Assembly: GCF_040739495.1 (NCBI RefSeq)
Contig: NZ_CP145263.1
Location: 744,001 to 808,000, forward strand
Direction: 5' to 3'
Source: Staphylococcus capitis subsp. capitis
Lineage (GTDB): Bacteria > Bacillota > Bacilli > Staphylococcales > Staphylococcaceae
Length of the DNA: 64,000 bases
Positions 44,468 to 58,146 of this stretch are shown here, piece by piece. Position 1 is the stretch's first letter. Each line of letters begins with the position of its first letter. The notes beneath the pieces are model-generated. The model was not told where the DNA came from and did no database searches. It was given only the letters and a program-made list of their open reading frames with translations. A program made the translations under genes and the position numbers.

Positions 44468-45163
44468 ATGAAATTTTCACAAGAATTAAGGGAAGAAGCT
44501 CAACCAATTATTGAAAGAATTTACAATGATAACTTTATTCAAGAATTATTAGCTGGGACTTTACCTAAACAAGCAGTACGTCAATATTTAAGAGCGGATG
44601 CATCATATTTAAAAGAATTTACAAACTTATATGCCTTACTTATTCCAAAGGTTCACACTATGCAAGATGTAAAATTCTTAGTCGAACAGATTGAATTCAT
44701 GTTAGATGGTGAAGTAGAGGCACATGAAGTACTGGCTGATTATATCAATGAATCTTATGAAGAAATTGTTAAAGAAAAAGTTTGGCCACCAAGTGGAGAT
44801 CACTATATTAAGCATATGTATTATAATGCTTATGCTCATGAAAATGCAGCATACACTATAGCTGCAATGGCACCTTGTCCTTACGTATATGCAGTTATAG
44901 CTAAGCGTGCGATTAAAGATCCTAAATTAAATAAAGATTCAATTACCGCAAAGTGGTTTGATTTTTATAGTACTGAAATGGATCCACTTGTTGATGTTTT
45001 CGATCAATTGATGGATCGTTTAACGGAAGAATGTACTGATAAAGAAAAGCAAGAAATCAAAGAAAACTTCTTGCAAAGTACAGTACATGAGCGCCATTTC
45101 TTTAATATGGCTTATATCGATGAAAAATGGGATTTTGGAGGAGAAAACCATGAACAAGCCTAA
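44468..45163 (+). CDS. tenA: Aminopyrimidine aminohydrolase (thiaminase II)
   Basis: A 231-aa TenA that salvages thiamine breakdown products to hydroxymethylpyrimidine. The nucleophile is C137 in [13 protein letters not shown]; the fold is all helices. It is the first gene after the TPP riboswitch, with an AAGGAGGC ribosome site, and overlaps thiD by 14 bases. It supplies ThiD with HMP. Confidence 0.95.
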   Translation: MKFSQELREEAQPIIERIYNDNFIQELLAGTLPKQAVRQYLRADASYLKEFTNLYALLIPKVHTMQDVKFLVEQIEFMLDGEVEAHEVLADYINESYEEIVKEKVWPPSGDHYIKHMYYNAYAHENAAYTIAAMAPCPYVYAVIAKRAIKDPKLNKDSITAKWFDFYSTEMDPLVDVFDQLMDRLTEECTDKEKQEIKENFLQSTVHERHFFNMAYIDEKWDFGGENHEQA

Positions 45164-45971
45164 AATAGCATTAACGATAGCTGGAACAGATCCCACTGGT
45201 GGCGCAGGGGTAATGGCTGATTTAAAATCTTTCCATTCATGTGGCGTATACGGTATGGCAGCAATCACTAGCATTGTCGCTCAAAATACTCTAGGTGTTC
45301 AGAGCATTCATAATTTGGAAACAAGTTGGGTACAAGAGCAACTTGATAGTGTTTTTGATGATGAATTACCACATGCTATAAAAACAGGAATGATTGCAAC
45401 TAAAGAAACAATGGAACTGATACAAAGTTATTTGAAAAAGTATTCAGATATTCCTTATGTTATTGATCCTGTTATGTTGGCGAAGAGTGGAGATTCACTC
45501 ATGGACGATGATACTAAATCTCACTTACAAACTACCTTATTACCTTTAGCTGATGTTGTAACACCAAATATTCCTGAAGCAGAGGAAATTACTGGTTTAA
45601 AAATAGATAGTGAAGACAATATCCGCAAAGCAGGAGATATTTTTATCAATGAGATTGGTAGTAAAGGCGTTGTTATTAAAGGTGGTCATTCTGCTGATTT
45701 AAATAACGCTAAAGATTTCTTATTTACGAAGGACGATTTTTATACTTTTGAAAATAAACGCTTCGATACTAAACATACACACGGAACTGGTTGTACATTT
45801 TCAGCAGTAATCACTGCAGAACTAGCTAAAGGTCGTTCTATATATCAAGCAGTAGAAAAAGCTAAGTCGTTTATTTCAATGAGTATTGAACATACGCCTG
45901 AAATTGGTAAAGGAAGAGGTCCAGTGAATCACTTTGCATATTTAAAGAAGGTAGGTTTAGATGATGAATAA
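45150..45971 (+). CDS. thiD: Hydroxymethylpyrimidine/phosphomethylpyrimidine kinase
   Basis: A 273-aa ribokinase-fold kinase that phosphorylates HMP twice to HMP-PP. It begins [22 protein letters not shown] and has the ribokinase family motif [21 protein letters not shown] chose ATG 45150, which is preceded by GGAGGAGAAAACC; longer versions reach far into tenA. It overlaps thiM by eight bases. Confidence 0.95.
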   Translation: MNKPKIALTIAGTDPTGGAGVMADLKSFHSCGVYGMAAITSIVAQNTLGVQSIHNLETSWVQEQLDSVFDDELPHAIKTGMIATKETMELIQSYLKKYSDIPYVIDPVMLAKSGDSLMDDDTKSHLQTTLLPLADVVTPNIPEAEEITGLKIDSEDNIRKAGDIFINEIGSKGVVIKGGHSADLNNAKDFLFTKDDFYTFENKRFDTKHTHGTGCTFSAVITAELAKGRSIYQAVEKAKSFISMSIEHTPEIGKGRGPVNHFAYLKKVGLDDE

Positions 45972-46752
45972 TTTAGAAAGATTACGTTCAGAAAATCCAC
46001 TTATTGTTTGCTATACCAATGACGTTGTTAAAAATTTTACAGCTAACGGGTTACTTAGTTTAGGAGCAAGTCCAGCAATGAGTGAAGCACCTGAAGAAGC
46101 AGAAGAATTTTACAAAGTGGCAAGTGCATTAGTGATTAATATAGGTACACTAACTCATGATAATGAAGAAGATATCATGAAAATAGGGAGAATCGCTAAC
46201 GAACAAGGTACGCCAATTGTCTTCGACCCCGTGGCAGTAGGCGCGTCTTCTTACAGAAAACAATTTTGTAAGAGATTTTTAGAACAAATTGAAGTTTCTG
46301 TAATAAAGGGAAACGCATCAGAACTACTTACGCTTGTTGACTCTCAAACTACGATGAAAGGAACAGATAGTGATAGTTCACTTGATGCAGTTGAAATTGC
46401 TAGAAAGGCCCATAAAAATCTCGAAACAGCAATTGTCATTACAGGTAAGGAAGACGTTGTCGCACAAAATAATCAAATTGTTAAACTTGCTAATGGCTCA
46501 CCTCTTCTAGCTAAAATTACCGGTGCAGGTTGCCTTTTAGGTGGAGTAGTGGCAAGCTTCTTATTTAGAAATACTCGACCAGAAATTGAACAGTTAATTG
46601 AAGCGGTTAGTGTGTACAATATTGCTGCAGAATTAGCTGAAAATAAAAACCATGTCCATGGCCCTGGATCATTTTTACCAGAATTGCTCGATCAAATGTA
46701 TCAAATTGATGAGACAACATTTGAAAAATATGTACATAAAGTAGAGGTTTAA
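45964..46752 (+). CDS. thiM: Hydroxyethylthiazole kinase
   Basis: A 262-aa ribokinase-like kinase that phosphorylates the thiazole moiety for salvage. Marks: [38 protein letters not shown] at the N-terminus and [14 protein letters not shown] near residue 190. Two ATG codons sit side by side (45961 and 45964); the second matches the usual N-terminus. The start lies within the end of thiD. Confidence 0.95.
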   Translation: MNNLERLRSENPLIVCYTNDVVKNFTANGLLSLGASPAMSEAPEEAEEFYKVASALVINIGTLTHDNEEDIMKIGRIANEQGTPIVFDPVAVGASSYRKQFCKRFLEQIEVSVIKGNASELLTLVDSQTTMKGTDSDSSLDAVEIARKAHKNLETAIVITGKEDVVAQNNQIVKLANGSPLLAKITGAGCLLGGVVASFLFRNTRPEIEQLIEAVSVYNIAAELAENKNHVHGPGSFLPELLDQMYQIDETTFEKYVHKVEV

Positions 46753-46758
46753 TCTTAT

Positions 46759-47397
46759 ATGTTTAGCTCAGAGCAATTACAAGTATATTTTATTTGTGGA
46801 ACTCAAGACATACCAGAAAATAGAACCATTGAACAAGTACTTGATGAGGCTTTGAAAGCCGGAATCACTATGTATCAATTTCGTGAAAAGGGCCCATCAT
46901 CTTTAATAGGTGAAGAGAAGAAACAGTTAGCAATAAATTTAAAACGAAAATGCGAGAGATATCACGTACCATTCATTGTCAATGACGATATAGAGTTAGC
47001 AAAATATATTGATGCTGATGGTGTTCATGTTGGTCAGGATGATAAAGAAGTTAAAGATTTTGCTATGCAGTTTAGAAATAAAATTATAGGTTTGAGTGTG
47101 GGTAATTTAGATGAGTATCAACAATCGGATTTATCTCAAGTGGATTACATAGGTGTAGGGCCTATGTATACCACTACGTCAAAAGATGATGCTAACGCTC
47201 CTGTTGGTCCTCATATGATTACAAAATTGCGAGATTATGTTGGAGAATTACCTATTGTAGCAATAGGTGGTATTAATGAAACAAATATTGAACCAATTGC
47301 TGAAGCCGGTGCTGATGGCGTTTCAGTAATTTCTGCAATAACTAGAAGTAAGAATATTGACAAGACTGTTAAGCATTTTCGTAAATACTTTAATTAA
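46759..47397 (+). CDS. thiE: Thiamine-phosphate synthase
   Basis: A 212-aa TIM-barrel enzyme that joins HMP-PP (ThiD) and thiazole phosphate (ThiM) to thiamine phosphate. Clear motifs: [41 protein letters not shown] and [10 protein letters not shown]. It lies six bases after thiM and completes the salvage operon. No thiamine-phosphate kinase or de novo genes are in the window. Confidence 0.96.
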   Translation: MFSSEQLQVYFICGTQDIPENRTIEQVLDEALKAGITMYQFREKGPSSLIGEEKKQLAINLKRKCERYHVPFIVNDDIELAKYIDADGVHVGQDDKEVKDFAMQFRNKIIGLSVGNLDEYQQSDLSQVDYIGVGPMYTTTSKDDANAPVGPHMITKLRDYVGELPIVAIGGINETNIEPIAEAGADGVSVISAITRSKNIDKTVKHFRKYFN

Positions 47398-47485
47398 TCA
47401 ATATATTTTTCCACTTTTTGTTTTCTACTATAGTATGAGTATGATAAAATGAATCCTATGTGAATATTACAATAGAGGTGGAAAA

Positions 47486-48358
47486 ATGAAGAAAAAAGCG
47501 TTACTACCTTTGTTTTTAGGGATAATGGTTTTTCTAGCAGGGTGTGACTACTCTAAACCTGAAAAGCAGGACGGATTCTTCTTTAATACATTCGTTCAGC
47601 CAATGAAACATCTCTTACAATGGTTAGGAAATGATGTATTTAATAACGACTATGGACTAGCGATTATTATCTTAGTTCTTGTTATACGTTTAATCTTGTT
47701 ACCATTCATGTTATCAAACTATAAAAATAGTCATATGATGCGTGAAAAAATGAAAGTAGCTAAGCCAGAAGTTGATGGTATTCAAGAAAAAGTTAAACGT
47801 GCTCGTACTCAAGAAGAGAAAATGGCGGCAAACCAAGAATTGATGGAAGTTTATAAAAAATATGATATGAATCCGATGAAGAGCATGCTCGGTTGTTTAC
47901 CAATGCTTATTCAAATGCCAATTATCATGGGATTATATTTCGTATTAAAAGATAAACTTGTTAATGGACTTTCTGATCATCCACATTTCTTATGGTTTAA
48001 TTTAACTAAACCAGATATTTGGATTACGATTATTGCCGGTGTTCTTTACTTTGTTCAAGCATATGTTTCAAGTAAAACGATGCCTCAAGAGCAACGCCAA
48101 ATGGGATACATGATGATGATTGTTTCACCAATCATGATTATTTGGATTTCATTACAAGCGTCATCTGCACTTGGTTTATATTGGTCAGTCAGTGCCTTAT
48201 TCTTAGTAATACAAACGCATTTTGCAAATTTGTATTACTCTAAACTTGCTAAAAAAGAAGTTCAACCTTTCATCGAACAATATGAAAAAGAACATAATCC
48301 GTCTTCTAATAAAAAAGGCAAAAATACGCAAGTTGTTTCTAAAAAGAATAAGAAATAG
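47486..48358 (+). CDS. yidC: Membrane protein insertase YidC/OxaA
   Basis: A 290-aa Oxa1-family insertase. The N-terminus is a lipoprotein signal with lipobox LAG-C20, as in Gram-positive YidC1. Five membrane segments follow, the first with the conserved arginine ([11 protein letters not shown], near residue 68) that forms the hydrophilic groove. [19 protein letters not shown] is the typical second segment; the tail is lysine-rich. It has its own ribosome site (AGAGGTGG) and a terminator after it. Confidence 0.95.
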   Translation: MKKKALLPLFLGIMVFLAGCDYSKPEKQDGFFFNTFVQPMKHLLQWLGNDVFNNDYGLAIIILVLVIRLILLPFMLSNYKNSHMMREKMKVAKPEVDGIQEKVKRARTQEEKMAANQELMEVYKKYDMNPMKSMLGCLPMLIQMPIIMGLYFVLKDKLVNGLSDHPHFLWFNLTKPDIWITIIAGVLYFVQAYVSSKTMPQEQRQMGYMMMIVSPIMIIWISLQASSALGLYWSVSALFLVIQTHFANLYYSKLAKKEVQPFIEQYEKEHNPSSNKKGKNTQVVSKKNKK

Positions 48359-48366
48359 GTAATAAG

Positions 48367-48409
48367 AAAAGCCAGCAAATTAAATTATGATTTGCTGGCT
48401 TTTTCATGT
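48367..48409. terminator. Terminator between yidC and the HD-domain gene
   Basis: A perfect 14-bp stem (48367-48380 with 48390-48403) and 9-base loop, flanked by A and T runs, could serve both convergent genes. Confidence 0.88.
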
Positions 48410-48416
48410 GTCAAAT

Positions 48417-49079
48417 TTACAAATTTGTGTTGTTATTGAAATTCCATTCGTGTAAAAATTGTTTTAAGAATTGAAGCATAAAATGATGACGTTCTTCAGC
48501 AAGCTTTCTTCCAGTTGAGGTATGCATCAAACTTTTAAGTTTTAATAATTTTTCGTAAAAGTGCTTAATTGCTGAAGGATCAAATGCTTCAATATTATCA
48601 GTATGTAGTGATTCGAATGGCACGTTAGATTCAGTCCACATTGGTTCGCCGAAATATCCAGCGAATTGAAAAGTTCGAGCAATTCCGATTGCGCCTAGCG
48701 CATCCAAACGATCAGCATCTCTTACGATTTGCCCTTCAATCGATAATGTGGCTTGATTGTTTTTACCACCACGGTAACTCATATTTTGTATAATATGCAA
48801 AACATGTTGAATATCATCTTGGGTTAAGTCAATCGTTTCTAGAAAAGTAGAAAGTTTATCATATGCTTGTTGTTCATTCGTTATTTTGCTATCCACTGTG
48901 TCATGTAATAAAGCGGCAAGTTCTATAATCGTTGTATGTACTAAACCCTCATTTAAAGCGATATACTTTGCTAATGTATGAACCCGTTCTACATGCGCGA
49001 TATCGTGCCCAGTGTGATCATCTTTATGAACCATTTTCATATAGTTACATGCGTGTTTAATTTTTAATTCATTTTCCAT
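48417..49079 (-). CDS. HD-domain phosphohydrolase, 220 aa
   Basis: An HD-superfamily metal-dependent hydrolase with the ligands in HTGHDIAHVERVHTLA (His near residue 26) and AALLHDTVDSK (HD pair), and an aspartate in RDADRLDALGAIGIAR. The layout resembles YedJ/YpgQ-type nucleotide hydrolases. I chose ATG 49079, which has AAGGAGAC upstream. It is 54 bases after cls on the same strand. The substrate is unknown. Confidence 0.86.
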   Translation of the reverse strand: MENELKIKHACNYMKMVHKDDHTGHDIAHVERVHTLAKYIALNEGLVHTTIIELAALLHDTVDSKITNEQQAYDKLSTFLETIDLTQDDIQHVLHIIQNMSYRGGKNNQATLSIEGQIVRDADRLDALGAIGIARTFQFAGYFGEPMWTESNVPFESLHTDNIEAFDPSAIKHFYEKLLKLKSLMHTSTGRKLAEERHHFMLQFLKQFLHEWNFNNNTNL

Positions 49080-49133
49080 AATAGTCTCCTTCACAAATAA
49101 AAGGTTTAGGAACAACCCAGACCTTTCAATTTA

Positions 49134-50618
49134 TTATAGAATTGGTGACAATAATTGAGAAATACCTTCTTTAAATTTAATCCAAGTACTGCGTTGCTCG
49201 TATCTTTCTTCTGTAAGTCTAGATGACACTTTCATATCGTTAATAAATGCTTGCTTAAGGGAGCGTGCGACACTCTCATCATAAATAAAGGCATTTACTT
49301 CAAAATTCAATGTGAAACTACGATTATCCATATTAGCAGTACCTACACTTGCGAGTTCATCATCGATGACCAATACTTTAGAATGTAGGAAGCCATTCTC
49401 GTAATGATACACCTTTACGCCGGCCTCAAGTAAAGATGCGACATTTTTAAGTGTAGCCCAGTATACGAATGGATGGTCTGGCATACTTGGAATCATAATA
49501 TTGACTGCCACACCACCAAGTGCAGCAATTTTAATTGAGTCTAAAAATGCTTGATCTGGTATAAAGTAGGGGGATTGAATATAAATTGATTCTTTAGCTG
49601 ATGATATCATTTTTAAGTAACCGTATTTGATTTGTTCCCAATCTTCATCAGGTCCACTAGAAGCGATTTGAATGCCGATTGTTCCTCCAGAATTAACATC
49701 AGGGAAATATCGTTCTTGATAAGTTAAATTGTCTCGGGTAGATTGTGAATTCCAATCTAAAATAAATCGAAGTTGTAATGCATTTACAGCATCACCTACA
49801 ATACGTAGATGCGTGTCACGCCAGTAACCAAACTTCTTAGATTTACCTAAATATTCATCACCTACATTGAAACCACCAACATAACCAATTTTACCGTCGA
49901 TAATAACGATCTTTCTGTGGTTTCGGTTATTCATACGTAAATTAATTAATGGCAATTTTGATGGGAAGAATGATTCAGCATGCCCACCTTTATTTCTGAA
50001 ATGTTTTAAATCCTTTTTACGTAAGTCCCTCGAACCCATATCGTCATATAGCATTTTCACTTCAATGCCTTCTTCGGCTTTCTTTTCAAGTTCACTAAGA
50101 ATTTGTTTCCCAAGTCCATCACTATGAAAGATATAGTACTGAATATGTATGTAGTCTTGAGCATTACGGATATCATTAATTAAATCATCGAATTTTTGTT
50201 GACCATCAGTATAAATAGTTAAATCATTATCAGTCGTTAGAAAGGCAGCATTATTATAAAGTAACATTTGCACCATTTCTTTAAATTTAACTATTTGATG
50301 GTTACCTTTAGAGAAATCTTGTTTCTTGAGCGCTTCCAATTGCTCATCGACAATCATTTCTAAACCGACTTTATCTTCTTTATTTAATTTAAAGATTTGA
50401 TCTCTTTGGATTTGACGACCTAACAATAGATATAAAATGAACCCAATTAAAGGTAGAAATACGAGCACAAGTAACCATGCCCATATAGAATTAGCTGTAC
50501 GTCTCTCCATAAAGATAATTGTAAATGCAAAGATCAAGTTTAAAATGAAAGCGCCAATTAAGATAACATTAATGATTATATTTGAATGGTGAAGCGCCAT
50601 AGTAAAGACTTCTAACAT
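49134..50618 (-). CDS. cls: Cardiolipin synthase
   Basis: A 494-aa phospholipase-D-family enzyme that joins two phosphatidylglycerols. Two N-terminal membrane helices (about 13-33 and 43-63) precede two HKD motifs, [19 protein letters not shown] (about 234) and [24 protein letters not shown] (about 413). The start ATG follows AAGGAGGTACCAT. Staphylococci have two cls genes; this is the one next to the csoR region in my recollection (cls2). Confidence 0.94.
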   Translation of the reverse strand: MLEVFTMALHHSNIIINVILIGAFILNLIFAFTIIFMERRTANSIWAWLLVLVFLPLIGFILYLLLGRQIQRDQIFKLNKEDKVGLEMIVDEQLEALKKQDFSKGNHQIVKFKEMVQMLLYNNAAFLTTDNDLTIYTDGQQKFDDLINDIRNAQDYIHIQYYIFHSDGLGKQILSELEKKAEEGIEVKMLYDDMGSRDLRKKDLKHFRNKGGHAESFFPSKLPLINLRMNNRNHRKIVIIDGKIGYVGGFNVGDEYLGKSKKFGYWRDTHLRIVGDAVNALQLRFILDWNSQSTRDNLTYQERYFPDVNSGGTIGIQIASSGPDEDWEQIKYGYLKMISSAKESIYIQSPYFIPDQAFLDSIKIAALGGVAVNIMIPSMPDHPFVYWATLKNVASLLEAGVKVYHYENGFLHSKVLVIDDELASVGTANMDNRSFTLNFEVNAFIYDESVARSLKQAFINDMKVSSRLTEERYEQRSTWIKFKEGISQLLSPIL

Positions 50619-50803
50619 ATGGTACCTCCTTTGTATTTCTCATAATTTCGTTGAAGATATTCAAAAAAGTTTTAACTATACAATTATAGCATGAAGAATG
50701 TTGAATATCATAGTCGGTTTTATTTTAAAAAGTGAATGAATCAATTGACTTAATAATTATTGAATAATACGATGATGAAGAATAAAGAAACGAGGTGACG
50801 CTT

Positions 50804-51097
50804 GTGACTGAAAATGAAACTGCACATCACTCAGAGCAAACGAAAGCAAATTTAAAGTCACGATTAAATCGTATCGAAGGTCAAGTACGCGCAATTAATC
50901 GAATGATTGAAGACGATGTGTATTGTGATGATGTTTTAACTCAAATAAGAGCGACACGCTCTGCTTTAAACAGTGTGGCTACTAAATTGTTAGATCATCA
51001 TATGAAAAGTTGTATTATGAATAAAGTGAATAATGGTGCGCAAGAAGAAGCGATGGAAGAACTATTGGTTACTTTTCAAAAATTAATTAAAGATTAA
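50804..51097 (+). CDS. csoR: Copper-sensing transcriptional repressor CsoR
   Basis: A 97-aa DUF156/CsoR-RcnR family repressor, all helical. The Cu(I) ligands C41, H66 and C70 are present (VYCDD; HHMKSC). When copper binds, DNA is released. I chose GTG 50804, which follows GAGGTGACGCTT; a GTG at 50795 is part of the ribosome site. TTGACT (50745-50750) and TACGAT (50768-50773) with a 17-base spacer may be its promoter. The csoZ gene follows by 14 bases. Confidence 0.93.
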   Translation: MTENETAHHSEQTKANLKSRLNRIEGQVRAINRMIEDDVYCDDVLTQIRATRSALNSVATKLLDHHMKSCIMNKVNNGAQEEAMEELLVTFQKLIKD

Positions 51098-51111
51098 TGA
51101 GGTAGAATACA

Positions 51112-51318
51112 ATGGAAAATGGAATTGTTTATGTTGCTAATATTGAGGCTATAGAGGAAGAAAACCAATTAAAGACACGTTTAGAAAATATGATTGGTGT
51201 CGAAAAAGTAGATATTGATAGTAAAGTAGGAGAAATAAAGATATTATTTGAAACGCCTGCGAATTTAAATAGTATTGAAAAAGAAGTATATGATTCTGGC
51301 TTTCGCGTGCGTTATTAG
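51112..51318 (+). CDS. csoZ: CopZ-like protein CsoZ
   Basis: A 68-aa ferredoxin-like (HMA) fold protein: strand-helix-strand-strand-helix-strand can be followed through IVYVANIEAIEEENQLKTRLENMIGVEKVDIDSKVGEIKILFE. It has no cysteine at all, so the CxxC copper site of CopZ is missing. This is known for the second gene of the staphylococcal csoR operon. It therefore cannot bind copper like a normal chaperone, and its role is open. Confidence 0.85.
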   Translation: MENGIVYVANIEAIEEENQLKTRLENMIGVEKVDIDSKVGEIKILFETPANLNSIEKEVYDSGFRVRY

Positions 51319-51454
51319 AGTAATGTTCAATTTACTTACATATAGCATATTTATAGATTTGTAAATAATTTTTTAAAATTTAACAATTGATGTAGTAAAG
51401 TAGTATAAATTGGGGTATGATAATTTTGAAGTCAATCCAAACGAGGTGATTATA

Positions 51455-51592
51455 GTGAAGAATCCAGATAAGATTCAAAACGTAGTCAAATTATTGTCAT
51501 CATTAGGTGTGAATATTAAAAAAACTAAATCTCGTTTAGATATTATTAATACTTTACCTACATCTAATCAAGTAAGTCATGAGTTAAAATAA
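51455..51592 (+). CDS. Hypothetical protein, 45 aa
   Basis: A short frame that reads KNPDKIQNVVKLLSSLGVNIKKTKSRLDIINTLPTSNQVSHELK, probably helical. I chose GTG 51455, which has a good ribosome site (GAGGTG, eight bases away); an upstream TTG at 51410 lacks one. It ends just before a strong terminator, so a transcript probably covers it. I do not recognise it. Confidence 0.55.
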   Translation: MKNPDKIQNVVKLLSSLGVNIKKTKSRLDIINTLPTSNQVSHELK

Positions 51593-51607
51593 TTTGCTTA
51601 AATGATC

Positions 51608-51642
51608 AAAAGCACTCACTATGTGTGAGTGCTTTTTTTGTT
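51608..51642. terminator. Bidirectional terminator
   Basis: A perfect 12-bp stem (51608-51619 with 51625-51636) and 5-base loop, T-rich afterwards, lies between the small gene and rodA, which converge. Confidence 0.9.
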
Positions 51643-51648
51643 TGTAAA

Positions 51649-52860
51649 TTATGCAGTTTTAGCAGTATCTAAAGTATCAGGTTCTTGATAACGCTTAGGT
51701 TCGTGATAATAAATAGATAGAATGACGCCTATGCCTGTCATTAAACTCCAAAGTGAGCTCCCACCATAACTAATAAATGGTAAAGGTATACCAGTAATTG
51801 GTAATAATTGAACCGTCATTCCAACATTTTGAAGTACATGGAAGACGATAAGAGAAACATACCCGATAATAAAGACTTTATTATATTGACTATTGATTTT
51901 ACTTGCTAATCTAATTAAATGAAACACTAAAAATAAGAATATGAGAATTAGCACAACAGACCCAATGAAGCCCATCTCTTCGCCTACAACTGAGAAGATA
52001 AAATCTGTATGATTTTCAGGGATATAAACTTCACCGTGATTGTAACCTTTACCTATTAATTGACCAGATCCAATTGCTTTAAGTGATTCAGTTAAATGAT
52101 ATCCATCGCCACTACTATAAGTATAAGGATCCAACCAAGAATTAATTCGTCCCATTTGATACATCTTAATTCCTAATAGATTTTCAATTAATGTAGGTTT
52201 GAAAATGATAGCTAAAATAATACTAGCACCACCTACAATTGCTGCGATAAATATAGGTGCAAGGATTCTCCATGTAATACCACTAACCATCATAACACCG
52301 GCGATAACTGCACAAATAACAAGCGTAGTACCGAGGTCATTTTGTAATAAAATTAATAGCATAGGGAATATTGAGACACCTATAATTTTTAAAAATAGCA
52401 TTAAATCTGAGTGAAACGATTTGTTGAAAGTAAATTGATTATGTCTAGAAACTGTTTTAGCTAGGGCTAAAATTAAAATAATCTTCATAAATTCTGAAGG
52501 TTGAATACTAATAGGTCCAAAGCTATACCAACTTTTCGCACCGTTGATCACAGGTGTGATGGCTGTTTCAGGTAAAATAAGCAATCCTATGAGTAAAATA
52601 CAAAAAATGAAATATAAAATATATGTATTATGTTTAATTTTCTTAGGGGAAACTATCATAATCAGAAATGCCATAATAGCTCCGAGGATGTAATAAATAA
52701 TTTGTCTGATACTGAAGTTCGCACTATATTGTCCGCCACCCATTGCAGAACTAATTAGTGTTACGCTTATGATTGCTAACACAGTAATTACCAGTACTAA
52801 TATCCAGTCGACTTTACGAAACCAATGTTTGCTTGGTTGTTGACGAGATGAATAATTCAT
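51649..52860 (-). CDS. rodA: SEDS-family peptidoglycan glycosyltransferase RodA
   Basis: A 403-aa polytopic protein of the FtsW/RodA/SpoVE family, about ten membrane segments. Marks: NGAKSWYSFGPISIQPSEFMKIILILALAK, LLQNDLGTTLV, the long outside loop with HTDFIFSVVGEEMGFIGS, and TGIPLPFISYGGSSL near the C-terminus. It polymerises lipid II in lateral wall growth. FtsW is not in the window, so the RodA rather than FtsW name rests on sequence impression and context. Confidence 0.88.
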   Translation of the reverse strand: MNYSSRQQPSKHWFRKVDWILVLVITVLAIISVTLISSAMGGGQYSANFSIRQIIYYILGAIMAFLIMIVSPKKIKHNTYILYFIFCILLIGLLILPETAITPVINGAKSWYSFGPISIQPSEFMKIILILALAKTVSRHNQFTFNKSFHSDLMLFLKIIGVSIFPMLLILLQNDLGTTLVICAVIAGVMMVSGITWRILAPIFIAAIVGGASIILAIIFKPTLIENLLGIKMYQMGRINSWLDPYTYSSGDGYHLTESLKAIGSGQLIGKGYNHGEVYIPENHTDFIFSVVGEEMGFIGSVVLILIFLFLVFHLIRLASKINSQYNKVFIIGYVSLIVFHVLQNVGMTVQLLPITGIPLPFISYGGSSLWSLMTGIGVILSIYYHEPKRYQEPDTLDTAKTA

Positions 52861-54335
<1,475 letters not shown>

Positions 54336-54350
54336 TAGAGGATTTTAAAT

Positions 54351-55706
54351 ATGATTAACGTTACATTAGAACAAATCAAACATTGGATACCTTGCGAAAT
54401 TGATGAACAATATTTAAGCCATTCTATCAATGGTGTAACTATTGATTCTCGTAACATTGAAAAGGATATGCTTTTTATCCCATTCAAAGGTGAGAACGTA
54501 GATGGCCATCGATTTGTTGCACAAGCTTTAAAGGATGGTGCTGGTGCTTCATTTTCAGAAAAGGGAACTGAGTTAAACGAGGATATCGAAGGTCCAATCA
54601 TTTGGGTTGAAGATACACTTAAAGCATTACAAGACTTAGCCAAAGCATATCTTAAATATGTGAACCCTAAAGTGATTGCAGTAACTGGATCAAACGGTAA
54701 AACGACTACAAAAGATATGATTGAGAGTGTCTTAACGACAGAATTTAAAGTAAAGAAAACACAAGGTAACTATAATAATGAGATTGGAATGCCTTTAACA
54801 ATATTAGACTTAGATGAAGATACAGAAATTTCTATTCTTGAAATGGGCATGTCTGGCTTCCATGAGATAGAGTTATTATCTTCAATTGCTGAACCGGATA
54901 TTGCAGTCATCACAAATATTGGTGAATCACATATGCAAGATTTAGGTTCAAGAGAGGGTATTGCTAAAGCCAAGTCTGAAATTACTATTGGTCTTAAAGA
55001 GAATGGGACATTCATATATGACGGTGATGAACCATTACTAAAATCGCATCTCGAACAATTAAATAAAGCAAGATTAATAAGTGTAGGTTTAGGTAATAGT
55101 AATACGCTCGTATGTCATGTTGATGATATAGAAACAGAAGGTATCGCTTTTACAATAAATGATAAAGAAAGCTTCACACTACCTATCCTAGGTACGCACA
55201 ATATGAAAAATGCGACGATAGCCATTGCGATAGGACATGAACTTGGTTTGTCATATGAAACAATAAAAGACAATATTAATCATGTTAAGTTAACAGGTAT
55301 GCGTATGGAGCGTCACCAAACTACTAATAACGTAACTGTCATTAATGATGCTTATAATGCAAGTCCGACAAGTATGAAAGCTGCCATCGATACGCTAAGT
55401 AGTATGGAAGGACGAAAAATCCTTATTCTAGCAGATGTTTTAGAGCTAGGTGAAAATAGTCAATCTATGCACGAAGAAGTCGGGGCTTATCTCAATAATA
55501 AAACAATTGAGGTATTATACACTTATGGTGATGAAGCACGATTTATTTTTAACACAGGTCAAAATGAAGTGACTACTGCACAACACTTTGATGATAAAAG
55601 TGAACTGATTAAAGAATTGAAGACTATTGTGAAAGAAAACGATAAAATATTGGTTAAAGGTTCACGAGGTATGAAACTTGAAGAAGTAGTCGAAGCATTA
55701 ATTTAA
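54351..55706 (+). CDS. murF: UDP-MurNAc-tripeptide--D-alanyl-D-alanine ligase
   Basis: A 451-aa Mur ligase: an N-terminal UDP-binding domain, the central ATPase with [21 protein letters not shown] (about 110-125) and a C-terminal Rossmann domain. It adds D-Ala-D-Ala from Ddl to the muramyl tripeptide. The start follows AGAGGATTTTAAAT. ddl and murF are a typical pair, with a shared transcript. Confidence 0.97.
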   Translation: MINVTLEQIKHWIPCEIDEQYLSHSINGVTIDSRNIEKDMLFIPFKGENVDGHRFVAQALKDGAGASFSEKGTELNEDIEGPIIWVEDTLKALQDLAKAYLKYVNPKVIAVTGSNGKTTTKDMIESVLTTEFKVKKTQGNYNNEIGMPLTILDLDEDTEISILEMGMSGFHEIELLSSIAEPDIAVITNIGESHMQDLGSREGIAKAKSEITIGLKENGTFIYDGDEPLLKSHLEQLNKARLISVGLGNSNTLVCHVDDIETEGIAFTINDKESFTLPILGTHNMKNATIAIAIGHELGLSYETIKDNINHVKLTGMRMERHQTTNNVTVINDAYNASPTSMKAAIDTLSSMEGRKILILADVLELGENSQSMHEEVGAYLNNKTIEVLYTYGDEARFIFNTGQNEVTTAQHFDDKSELIKELKTIVKENDKILVKGSRGMKLEEVVEALI

Positions 55707-55722
55707 TAGTTTAAAGTAAATG

Positions 55723-55790
55723 AACATGCATATTTCAATATTCTCGATCTAAACGTTGATGAGTAAGTTGAAATGCATGTTTTTTTGCGT
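55723..55790 (+). terminator. murF terminator
   Basis: A stem with one bulge (55724-55739 with 55769-55781) is followed by TTTTTTTGCG. The loop is long, at about 29 bases. Confidence 0.7.
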
Positions 55791-57545
<1,755 letters not shown>

Positions 57546-57559
57546 TCGATGATGTTATT

Positions 57560-57596
57560 AACCAGTTAAGTCTATTGACTTAGCTGGTTTTTTAGA
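57560..57596 (+). terminator. cshA terminator
   Basis: A 13-bp stem with one mismatch (57560-57572 with 57577-57589) and 4-base loop is followed by TTTTTAG. Confidence 0.88.
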
Positions 57597-57666
57597 TTTA
57601 AAGCTTTATTTAGACCTATCACACTCTATGCTATAATGTGAGTAAATTAATTAAAGGAGCTTTAAT

Positions 57667-58146
57667 ATGAATCTTGATAGTACGTTTCATCGCAGTCCTA
57701 AAAATGCATTAAAGTACTATTACATCACTAGTTTTATTGGTTTAATTGTAGTACTAGTGATTTTGAGCATATTATATTATTGTTGGTCTACTTATAATTG
57801 GTGGAACTTTATTCTATACATACTTATTACAGTTGCGGTGATTTCAGTTATAAACTTTATTGTTGGGCCAGTTCTGAGATATAAATACCATTTTTATAAA
57901 TTTGAAGGCGATTCAATTATTTTGAAGCAAGCTTTTTTCTTTAAAAAGGAAGAACTAAGTAAGATAGAGAGGTTGCAATATATTACAGTCAGTACAAATC
58001 CGCTAGCAAAAATATTTAAAATAAATACAATTGAATTGGTTACAGCAGGTCATGAAATTTCACTGCCGATGGTTTCAGAAAAAGAGGCAGACGTAATAGA
58101 GCATCAAGCATTAAATAGATTGAGAGGTGTAGATGACGATGTATAA
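57667..58146 (+). CDS. Bacterial PH-domain (bPH2) membrane protein, YdbS-like, 159 aa
   Basis: Two membrane helices (about 20-44 and 48-70) are followed by a bPH2/DUF304 domain: YHFYKFEGDSIILKQAFFFKKEELSKIERLQYITVSTNPLAKIF and the TAGHEISLPMV strand. It matches the YdbS place ahead of acpS/alr in Bacillus. The next gene begins inside its end. The three PH proteins are probably a membrane complex, an inference. Confidence 0.82.
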   Translation: MNLDSTFHRSPKNALKYYYITSFIGLIVVLVILSILYYCWSTYNWWNFILYILITVAVISVINFIVGPVLRYKYHFYKFEGDSIILKQAFFFKKEELSKIERLQYITVSTNPLAKIFKINTIELVTAGHEISLPMVSEKEADVIEHQALNRLRGVDDDV

